Source: Cordylochernes scorpioides
Taxonomy: Eukaryota; Arthropoda; Arachnida; Pseudoscorpiones; Chernetidae
Reading direction: 5' to 3'
DNA length: 64,000 nucleotides
Assembly (NCBI GenBank): GCA_030710605.1
Contig: CP092882.1
Span: 16,614,062-16,678,061, forward strand
Below are positions 55,676 to 64,000 of the stretch, in pieces. A program made the translations under genes and the position numbers. How positions within the stretch are numbered: the first letter of the stretch is position 1; each line of letters begins with the position of its first letter. Below the pieces are notes generated by a model. That model made no database searches. It was not told the origin of the DNA and saw only the letters and a list, made by a program, of their open reading frames with translations.

Positions 55676-56308
55676 GATGAGAAAAAATTAAATCTTATTA
55701 TTTATAAATCTTTTTTATGCGATTTCTGGTGCATTTTAAAACATTATTTAGGTTTTATGCGATTTTTTTAATAAATGGAACGTATCCATCATTTTACATA
55801 TAAATGTATGTCTTTTTTTGTGCGATTTTTTTATGCGGATTCCCCTGGAACGCATCTACCGCATAAAAAAGAACCAAGTGTATTTTGATAATTTGAAACT
55901 CGTAAATTTGAATCTCTCGATAAAGTGAACATTTTTTCCCCGGTCCCTGTGTGCCGTGTCATCCTAAATTTTGTCTTTCCTAATTTTCTACATTACAAAA
56001 TCATCATTTTATCTAGTGAACATTTTTTCCGGTCAAATATTTGCCGTGTCATCCTGAGATAATCTTACTTTTGATAAATAATATTTAAGATAACAAACTT
56101 AGTGATAAGAAAACTTGTTAACATCGTCACAATGGGGGCGCTGCTTGCGAGTTAAATCTACAAATCTGCAAATAACTCTAAGGATATTCAAGATATTCAT
56201 GAAATTATTTTTCAAAAACCTTCCCGGTGTTATACCTAATAATATCCCAAAATTGAATCTATAGAGTACAGACAGACAGACAGACATTCAATTTTATATA
56301 TATAGATT

Positions 56309-57402
56309 TTGCAATTTTAACTTAATTTAAAAATATCCTAGAAGTTTACATTCCTTTGGGAGGCCTTTAACTTTTTTAAATAATTTTTTTAAATTACTAA
56401 AAATAGAATTTAATAACAATTTTTTGATACCATTTGATTAATTGCCTATGATCAAAATAGCTTTTATAGTCCTTCACGGCCAAATAGGTCAATATCATAT
56501 ACTTAAAAAATCGATTTATAGTATATTGATGTTTCTGCCATCATCACTTCTATATAAGTACATCTTGCTATTTCTTATTACTTGTTATTTGTAGTTGTCA
56601 AAAAGAATGATTTTAATATAATATTTTAATGATCTAAGTCTTTGTGACAAAACGATTCGAACTATATATACAATTTAAATTTTATTTTATCTAGTTATTG
56701 TTGATTATTCACTTACCCTTCTTTTACCTGGACATTTAATACTCATTTTTGACTTGCTAGAAGTCCAAAATAGACACACAAGTTAGATGTCAGGGCCATT
56801 TAAAAAAAGGTAATCTAAACATTGCATACAACAATTTTTTAAAGAAACCTTTTAATATTATTTCTAATAACATTTTATATTCAGATATTGTATATAAAAT
56901 GCCAATGTGTTTATACCAAAATATTTTCATTTTGGATTTGTAAAGAGAGATAACAATTAATTACAATAACAATTTAAATGCCTTATAAGAAAATATATAA
57001 TTTAGTACTAAAGATTCCATCAAAATATTTGATGTTTTAAATAATTTCCCTATACATTACACAGAAGAAAAAAAATCAAGACAGCTATATAAATATTACC
57101 AAATACACTAGATTGTTATATAGTAAACTTTAAAAATGCCATATATTTTTATTTTAGTACATTTATTAGCTCTCAAACATATATTCTACATTTGTCAAAA
57201 TAACTGTGAAAGTCACATTTTTATTTAGCCTAATATATATGTAGGAAACGGAGTAGATATAAATGGATTTATTTTAGAGTTTACAATTTAAAAACAAAGT
57301 TAAAAAAGAAAGAAAGTAAAAAGTCTTATTGTTCAGTTGTCATCGTAAGCGCGTCTTCTTCTCTTCTTGATTCTGTGTTGCTAGCTTCTTCCTAATCAAA
57401 TC
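56309..57402. other. AT-rich stretch downstream of the second gypsy element
   Basis: It should hold the 3' LTR of 57403-61312 if one exists; I could not find a matching copy upstream. Confidence 0.35.
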
Positions 57403-58254
57403 CTACATTCGGCCGTCCTGAACTTCATCCGCCTCGGATAGCTCACTAGGGTATTCATCTTGGGTGAACCATGGTTTCATCAAGTCAGCACTGCAGCTTG
57501 TTCTGTTGGGTCCCTCAAAATCAGCAAATTTTTCAACATTATACCGGTCATTTGGTTTGATCTTAATTACTTTGTACGGACCAATATACTTGGGGTATAA
57601 TTTAGACTTTGTAGCAAACTGAGTCTTCTGAATGACAACTAGGTCTCCTTCCTTATAGACAAATGCCTTTTTTCTTTTCTTATTGAACGTGTTCCTATTT
57701 TCTTCTTGGATCTTCAATATTTCCTGCTTTGCTGCTTTTCTTTTTTGGTCTCTTTCCTCATCAAATGTTAAAGCTAGATCTTCTTCTATCATTTCCAAAA
57801 GACGTAGATCTTCTTCTTTTCTCATCTTTACTCCGACTAAAAGTTCAAATGGTGACATTCTAATGCTTCTCTGATGCGTACTGTTTAGAGCTTTCTGAAG
57901 TTTCCTAACATGCTTGTGCCATTCTTGTGGGTTATCAATTGACAGTTTAGTGAGTACGGAGACAATTGTACGGTTAATTCTTTCTACTTGTCCATTTCCT
58001 CGTGGAACTCCTGTTGTGATGCAGCAATGTTCTATAGACTCTTTTTTGCAATATTCTTTAAAGTCATTAGAAGTGAATGCTGTTCCTTGGTCAGTAATTA
58101 TTCGTCTTGGATTACCAAAGATTTGTTGTTGACATTCCAATTTCTGAATAACTTCGCTTGTTCTGGTTGTTTTGGTTGGGTATATCCAGGTGAACTTAGT
58201 GAAACCATCAGTGATGACTAACAAATAGTTGTAGTCCTTCCTAGTAGATGCCAA
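57403..58254 (-). pseudogene. Gypsy integrase core and C-terminal domain
   Basis: The frame continues that of the upstream pol after one stop codon. Catalytic triad visible in LLVITDGFTKFTW, RIITDQGTAFTSNDF and GNGQVERINRT. The C-terminus has KFADFEGPNRTSCS and an acidic end. It would insert the cDNA into the genome. Confidence 0.85.
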
Positions 58255-58278
58255 AGGTCCAAGATGATCAATATGATA

Positions 58279-60885
58279 TTAGTCGAGGGGAGTGTCACCT
58301 TTGGAGATTGGGTGCAACATTCCCTCTTGCTTTCCATGTTTCCTATTTGATAAAATGCATGGTATGCAGTTCTGAATGTACTTTTTGATCATGCTTTTCA
58401 AATCTGTTATATAGTATTCTTTTTTAAGCATTTCAAAATTTTTCTGGACGCCAAAATGTCCTTCTTCATGTGCTAACTTTATAATTTCCATTTCCATTCC
58501 TTTGGGTATGACCAGTGTTCTATCCCCTTCAACTTCCTTCCAAAGTAAATTGTTTTCTTCAAAATAACCATCATAAACTTGTTTTTCCTTCACAATTACT
58601 AAGAGAGCTTTGATCAAAGGATCTCTGCCTTGAGCATTTCTTATTTTTTCAACAAGTGTGTCAGTTTGAATCATCATTGAAACTGGATTTCTGCTCAGTG
58701 CATCTACATGTTTCATTCCACTTCCAGGCCTGTGTTCAATGGTATAGTCGTATTCTTCAAGTAATAAGGCCCATCTGGCTACTCTTGTAGTCAAGTCCTT
58801 TTTCTTCAAGGTCATGGTGAAAGCTGAACAATCTGTTAAAATTTTGAATTTGATTCCTAAAAGATATATTCTGAACTTCTTTACTGCTTCTACCACTTCT
58901 AAAACTTCAAGTTCATAGCTACTATATTTTTGTTGGGCTTCATTAGTTTTCTTGCTCATATAGTGGACTGGATGCATTTTTTTATCAACATCTTCTTGGA
59001 GGAGAATTGCTCCGAATCCAAACTTGCTAGCATCTGTGTGTAATTCAGTTCTTGCTCCTACTTGATAGATTTTCAATACGGGTTTATTTGTTAGGATCTG
59101 TTTGAGGTCTTGAAAGGCTTGCTTCTGATCTGGCCCCATCATGAAGTTAGCATTAGTCTTTAGCATGTCAGAGAGTGGTTTTGCTATTATGGAATAGTTT
59201 TTAATAAACTTCCTGAAGTAACCTGTAAGACCAAGAAAGCTTTGGAGTTGCTTTATTGTCTTTAACTCAGGGAATCTTTTGACAGCTGCGACCTTATCAT
59301 CAGAGGGTCTGATAACTCCATCTTTGATTTCATGTCCTAAATAAGTAATTTCACTTTTAAGAATTTGACATTTCTCCCAGTTAATTTGAAGTCCGTATTC
59401 TTCAGCACGCTTTAAGACATGTTTCAGATGTCTGAGAGCTTCTTCTGCATCATTAGCTGGAATTACAATATCATCTAAATAAGTCAACACAATACCTTTT
59501 TGAATTTCTTCAGCAAATATTGAGTTGATGAATCTCTGAAATTTTGCTGGTGCATTGCAAAGTCCAAAGGGAGTTTTCAAAAATTCATATTGCCCATTAG
59601 GCACTACAAATGATGTTAGCTTACGACTATCTTCTGCTACTGGAATATGAAAAAATCCATTTTTTAGATCTATGGTACTAAAAAGTCTTGCTGCTTGCAG
59701 TTTATCTATCTGGTCTTCAATAAGTGGCAGTGGATATCTATCCTTTACAGTTTCTTTGTTTAGTTTTCTATAATCAACACAAATTCGGGTCTTTCCATTT
59801 TTCTTTTTTACAAGTACAATCGGACTTGCATATTCAGAGTTGCTTTTTTGAATTATTCCTTGTTTTAGCCATTCATCAATTTGTGCATCAACTTCCTGAG
59901 CTTCCTTTTGAGATAGTCTTCTAGGGTGTTGGTACAGTGGGACTTCAGTTTTCAAAATTATTTTTGTTTCAATGGAGGTTGTCTTTGTTTCTTTCGGGTT
60001 ATAATTCTTTTGAATAGATAAAATGTCTTTAGCCAATTGTGGGTCAGTGATATGTGCTAGATCAAGTGGACAGCTCTCAGTATGGAAAACATTTCCAATT
60101 TGTCCTATCCAATCATCTTGAATTGGCTTTATCTGTATGTTGTCACCAACAACTGAAAAATGCACTTCTTTGAGCATTTCATCTCCTATGATGACCTCAA
60201 CCTTCATGGAATCTTCTGGCACAATATTGAATATGGTCACAAATAGAATATCATCAATTTTAACTTCAGCTTTAAACTTTCCTAGCAGCTTAACACGTTT
60301 ATTGCCAATGCCAGATATGAATCTATCATCAGCATCAAAACTTGGTGATCCTATGGCAAGGTACCGGTCAATTCGAATTAAATTCAATTGACTTCCTGTA
60401 TCTATGAGTGCTTGGAATTCATGGTCATTAATTTTTATGTACTTGAACATCCGTCCTTTCTGTGTCGTTTCAGCCAAATAATTTTGTTTTTCATCATGTG
60501 GCTTTGTTTGCACTTGTTTTACCAGGGTGTTAGCATTACTTCTAGTTGGACACTGATTTGCTATGTGTCCAAAAGAATTACAACTGAAGCACTTTTTCCC
60601 CAAATCTTTAAATCTACACTCACGTGAAAGATGACCTCTTTTACCACAGTTGAAGCACTTTGATTCCTTATCATCAATTGGATTTGGGATCACTTTGCTT
60701 GTGGTGCTATTAGTGTTAGATTTAGATTTAATCATTTCATAATTTTTTAATTTAATTTTAAAGTCTGAATAGGATGTAGAGCCATATAATATGGACTTAT
60801 TGAATTCTTGGTCGGGAATTCCATCAATCACATATTGAATGATTACTGCTTCCTCAAGATTGCCTTGACTTCCAAGTTCTCTCAT
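58279..60885 (-). pseudogene. Gypsy nucleocapsid, protease, RT, RNase H and integrase zinc finger
   Basis: 868 open codons. Two CCHC knuckles (CFNCGKRGHLSREC, CFSCNSFGHIANQC), protease LIDTGSQLNLI, RT with GKTRICVDYRKLN, FSTIDLKNGFFHIP and catalytic YLDDIV, RNase H with ELHTDASKFGFGAIL and ILTDCSAFT, then integrase HHCC finger (HEEGH...CIPC). Every catalytic site looks intact. The first residues are in fact the C-terminal half of gag, reached after the frameshift. Confidence 0.9.
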
Positions 60886-60910
60886 TTTAAAGAAATATTC
60901 ATAGTAGCTT

Positions 60911-61312
60911 TCAAATTGTTGTTTTTTTTCTTTTAGTTAAAAGAATATGAATATTCCTACTGTCAATAGGGTTGTCAAATTCATTGGTGATTGCCTCTTT
61001 AAGGTCTGGCCAAGTTGAGAAGGTAGGTTGTGACCTCAACCATAATTTGGCTACTCCAGTCAGCAACTTTTTTGCAACCACTACGGTGTGAAGATCTGTC
61101 CAACCAAATAAGATGGCATTATCATCAATTTCTTGCAGCCATTTTTTAATTGGAACCGTTGAACCATCAAATTCTGGAATGCCTTCAATGGCTTCTTTAA
61201 AGAACAGAGCATTTCCACTTTGATGTGACTTATTCACTTGTTCTTTCAAAATATCAATTGCTTGTTTCAAATTGTCTTCAATATCATCTAAATCAGCCTT
61301 TACTTTCGCCAT
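60911..61312 (-). pseudogene. Gypsy gag N-terminal part
   Basis: 133 codons from an ATG at 61310-61312, with GIPEFDGSTVPIKKWLQEID and TWPDLKEAITNEFDNP typical of gypsy capsids. The frame ends soon after a run of eight A; one base fewer would join it to the downstream frame (continuing QQFESYYEYF). Confidence 0.75.
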
Positions 61313-62261
61313 TTTAAAAGCTAAAATGTCTTCTTTGGTGATAAAATAACTTCAATCAAAAGATCGCGATGTAAACAAATCGCCGTGGGCTTCAAATTTT
61401 TTAATGAAAATAATACTTTTAATCAATTAAAATAAATGTTTAAAATATGTTAAAATAGAATCGAGAGCATTTATATATTTTTTACATTTTAAATAAATGT
61501 TTAAAATATGTTAAAATAGAATCGAGAGCATTTATATATTTTTTTTAGGTATAATGGAAGAAGAAAGTCATTGTTAAAAACAATGATGATTTTATACTTT
61601 TACTATTTCCAGATCTCTACATGTCCAAATATTAGGGCGCCAGTGGCTGCAGTAAAGTAGACCACAAATTTATTCATCTATGGCACATGTAGAGACCTAA
61701 AGCTGTGCCGGCTAGCAATTATGTTGATGGGGAAATTAACCAATCAATCTTTTTGGTTAGACAAATTTTTATTTAGGCTAATAAAATCTTTCAATGTACA
61801 ACATTTTTTTATTATATTAATTAATGAAATCACGCACATATATAAGATTAAAAAAATATATATATATATGTTATATTAAAATATTTTATTTAAAATTATA
61901 ATTTCATGGATATAAATACTCTGTATAAATCGACCGCCAGAGGTCGCGCTTTCCCTATAAATACTCGTTGTTGTTCTTCCCCGTTGGTCGGGGCTCAAAA
62001 ATCATTCATTTTGGTTAGCAGCCCCGTAAAATAAAGATATTTTCTCTTCCCCGTTGGCCGTTTCTCTTTTAAGTTGTTCTCTATACGGTTGGCATCATCT
62101 TTTTCGACTCTTTTTATTAGTCAGCACGTGTGCAATAATTGTAAAAATTTCAAATTTTACACGTGGCAATATTTTGAAGACAACGATGACATTAGTTCCT
62201 TCTTGAAATTGATTAATTATTTTTTTTTTCCAAATAGAGAAATTTTTTTTTTTAAATCAAG
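61313..62261. other. Leader region between gypsy element and LINE
   Basis: Includes the 61-bp duplication at 61431-61552 and, from about 61915, CTATAAATACTCG and repeated TTCCCCGTTGG motifs (61978, 62046) that may be the 5' UTR of the downstream LINE. Confidence 0.4.
61431..61552. repeat. Two tandem 61-bp units
   Basis: AATAAATGTTTAAAATATGT...GAATCGAGAGCATTTATATA occurs at 61431 and 61492, essentially identical. It lies upstream of the gypsy gag. Confidence 0.85.
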
Positions 62262-63632
62262 ATGGCCTCCTTTGACGACCATGCTTACGCGCGAGGCTCC
62301 CCGGATCCTCCCTCGGGCAATATGGACCCTCCTCTGGCTGGATGCAGTGACGCAGCTAAACTTAAAAAAAGCGACGCTCGATCGACGGACCCTCCTGGCA
62401 CTGGGGCCGAGCTTGTGACCAAGGAGCCAATCCCAAATGGTGAGTTTCCCCGGGTTTCTCCTTCTTCTCCTACTCCAATAGGGCCACTTGATACCAACCA
62501 GGCATTTAGGGAAGGGTGGGAAGAGATGAATAAGTGCTTCACTAATTGCGCCAACATGGTTTTTGTGGAAATAGATTCGGCCTCAAAAGTAGGTCAAGAC
62601 ACAGCTCCTCTCTGTACAATTTACAGAAATGTCAATGGTATCTTTGCAGAACTGCAAAAGTCCGCCTTTGGGGTCCTTTCCAAAAAACTCAAAGCCTGTG
62701 ACCTTTATACGGAGAAACTCCGTGAGGATTATGAAAATAAGCTCAAGGCTGCTACCGCTGCTATTCCCGCTCCCGCGGCTATCTCCGCTCCTGCAGCAAA
62801 ACCCGCTGCCAAGTCAACTCTCATAGCCCCCTCTATGACGAAAACCACGCCGCCAGTCAATGTCAGTGCTAAGCTGACCAAGCCTTCTCGGCCCAGCTAC
62901 GCGCAGACTCTGCGTAACAGTGCCAACCATGTAAAGTTGGACTCTGATGTTCTCTCTGTTAAGGAGCTAAGGGCGAAGATCGCTCAGACTCCCAGTTTGA
63001 AAAACCTGGATGTCGCCGCAGTGACTGGTGGGGACAAAAAACTGGTCCTCCACTTCACAAATCCCTCTGAAAAAAAGAGGTTTGTTGACAACGTCAAGAC
63101 CGCCAATATTGGCGGCCTTGAAGTCCAAACGAACCCAACATTCAAGCCCAGGCTTGCGATCTTTGGTATTCCTGGAGAGAAAACCGAGGAGCAGCTTGTG
63201 GCTGACATCAGATGCCATCCCGCTGTCGAAAAGCTGCTGAAAAGCGCTGACGACATCAGGATGGTAAAACTGATTAGAAAAGAGGGTTCCTCCTCCACCG
63301 CGATAATTGAGGTGAATAAGGTAATTGAGACTGCCCTGCTCGGGCGCGGTAGGCTCACTCTAGATTACCTCTCCCTGAGACTCGCAAGGGCTAAGCGCGT
63401 CTTTCCCTGCGGTGTCTGCGGCAACCTGGAACACAGGACCCACAAAAACGGAAAGAAGTGTACCAAGGCGGCCAAATGCGGCTACTGCTCTGGGGCACAT
63501 CTGACCGAGGCCTGTGACAACAAGGCCGCTCTGAAATGCCACAGATGCGGTGGCAAGCACAGCGCTAACTCAATGGCGTGCAAGCACATGCGGGACGCCC
63601 AGGAGCAATTTATTAGTTCAATGGTGCGATGA
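62262..63632 (+). CDS. LINE ORF1 (gag-like RNA-binding protein)
   Basis: 456 codons from ATG to TGA, no breaks. N-terminal half Pro/Ala/Ser-rich with a likely helical part (KLKACDLYTEKLREDYENKL). A central ordered domain (LRAKIAQTPSLKNLDVAAVT, VLHFTNPSEKKRFVDNV, PRLAIFGIPGEKTEEQLV) is RRM-like. The C-terminus has three zinc knuckles: CGVCGNLEHRTHKNGKKC, CGYCSGAHLTEAC and CHRCGGKHSANSMAC. It is typical of jockey/I/R1-type LINE ORF1, which packages the element RNA. Its stop overlaps the ORF2 start. Confidence 0.8.
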   Translation: MASFDDHAYARGSPDPPSGNMDPPLAGCSDAAKLKKSDARSTDPPGTGAELVTKEPIPNGEFPRVSPSSPTPIGPLDTNQAFREGWEEMNKCFTNCANMVFVEIDSASKVGQDTAPLCTIYRNVNGIFAELQKSAFGVLSKKLKACDLYTEKLREDYENKLKAATAAIPAPAAISAPAAKPAAKSTLIAPSMTKTTPPVNVSAKLTKPSRPSYAQTLRNSANHVKLDSDVLSVKELRAKIAQTPSLKNLDVAAVTGGDKKLVLHFTNPSEKKRFVDNVKTANIGGLEVQTNPTFKPRLAIFGIPGEKTEEQLVADIRCHPAVEKLLKSADDIRMVKLIRKEGSSSTAIIEVNKVIETALLGRGRLTLDYLSLRLARAKRVFPCGVCGNLEHRTHKNGKKCTKAAKCGYCSGAHLTEACDNKAALKCHRCGGKHSANSMACKHMRDAQEQFISSMVR

Positions 63633-64000
63633 ACGTGCTCAAGTGTGTTCAAGCAAATGTAAGACGCTCACCTTATTGTCTGTCCTCCTTGTGGAATGAA
63701 TGTTTCAACGAAAACACGGATGTGCTATTATTACAAGAGCTCCCAGTTGCAAAGGGCAGTTTACCATCCATTCCAGTTCCCTCTGACAGAATCTGCCATG
63801 GTTCTATTGATACAAACAAACTGGGAGCTGCGGTGATAATGGCAAATCCGAGCCTGAAGTTCATCCATTTGTCCCATTTGTCCTGTGTGAACTCTGTGTT
63901 TGTCCTGTGTGAAGTCAACAACCTGTCCATCCTCCTATGTTCTGTGTATCTTTCGCCATCATGTTGTGTTAGCGATCTTTTAGATAGGATAGACATCTCT
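63629..64000 (+). CDS. LINE ORF2, N-terminal endonuclease (runs off the window)
   Basis: 124 codons open from ATG (63629-63631) to the window edge, one base out of register with ORF1 in an ATGA overlap. The peptide shows LKCVQANVRRSP (catalytic Asn region), DVLLLQELP (catalytic Glu), KLGAAVIMAN and LLCSVYLSPS, the motifs of the apurinic-like endonuclease that starts LINE ORF2. The reverse transcriptase should follow beyond 64000. Confidence 0.8.
   Translation, partial: MNVLKCVQANVRRSPYCLSSLWNECFNENTDVLLLQELPVAKGSLPSIPVPSDRICHGSIDTNKLGAAVIMANPSLKFIHLSHLSCVNSVFVLCEVNNLSILLCSVYLSPSCCVSDLLDRIDIS

Larger units (their letters stand above)
52540..55880 (+). mobile_element. Tigger-like DNA transposon, degraded
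   Basis: Inverted ends CACTTCGTTCTCTTTTTATG and CATAAAAAAGAACCAAGTG with TA on both sides. Repeated TTTTTATGCGGT motifs lie near both ends. It encodes the transposase remnant 53161-54846 and was later hit by a short retroposon at 54957-55675. Confidence 0.8.
52413..56308 (+). mobile_element. Short retroposon of the ACTAG family split by a Tigger element
   Basis: The left part begins ACTAGCGGAGAGAG with a (GA)n run and CGAGGTTTTACCCGAG. The right part, resuming after 55882, carries GGGGGCGCTGCTTGCGAG and ends ACAGACAGACAGACATTC...TATATATAGATT. The Tigger element 52540-55880 separates the halves. Confidence 0.6.
57403..61312 (-). mobile_element. Nearly intact Ty3/gypsy element (coding part)
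   Basis: Gag-pol on the minus strand with all domains present and only two visible lesions: a frameshift in an A-run inside gag (about 60930) and one in-frame TAA between RNase H/zinc finger and integrase core (about 58273). LTRs were not found by eye. Confidence 0.85.

Overview
This window is nuclear DNA from an animal, most likely an invertebrate. It is AT-rich, has no operon-like gene packing, and carries single widely spaced genes in a dense bed of transposable elements. The repeats are Ty3/gypsy and Penelope-like retroelements, several non-LTR clades, pogo/Tigger-type DNA elements with TA target duplications, and tRNA-derived short elements. The species cannot be named from the sequence; chelicerates and molluscs are possibilities only. 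Host genes stand out because their codons are GC-richer than the surroundings.

Only two protein-coding host genes are clear, both on the minus strand and both uninterrupted by introns. 7719-8258 is signal peptidase complex subunit 3 (SPCS3). 26998-33387 is the complete 2129-residue spliceosomal helicase Brr2/SNRNP200, unusual for a 6.4-kb animal gene in one exon. A probable initiator tRNA-Met (with one arm defect) lies at 18199-18269. All other coding sequence belongs to mobile elements.

Layout: 1-7000 holds pogo-like MITEs, a hairpin-element family with 12-13 bp target duplications, and a dispersed repeat whose complementary segments interleave as in an H-type pseudoknot. 8869-11350 is a duplicated block of tRNA-Thr-like elements followed by a 5'-truncated R4/Dong-like element sitting in a TAA/ATT microsatellite. 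11700-17230 holds a proline-rich ORF and a decayed non-LTR retrotransposon. 18994-24990 is a very young, non-autonomous gypsy element with 829-bp LTRs differing at about two positions. 25310-26351 holds nested MITEs, then Brr2 follows. 33550-39500 is more repeats. 39522-41916 is a Penelope-like RT/GIY-YIG ORF followed by a hammerhead-like remnant. 42573-50294 holds a large palindrome, a LINE RNase H remnant, a decayed gypsy element and a 77-bp satellite. 51497-52244 is an unclassified GC-rich insertion flanked by an 11-bp repeat. 52413-56308 is a three-level nest (short element, Tigger, second short element). 57403-61312 is a nearly intact gypsy element with one stop and one frameshift. From 62262 to the right edge is an apparently intact two-ORF non-LTR retrotransposon with overlapping ATGA stop/start.

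The genes do not form a pathway. The most novel signals are non-coding: the hairpin elements whose arms vary together, the potential pseudoknot repeat, and the GC-rich island.
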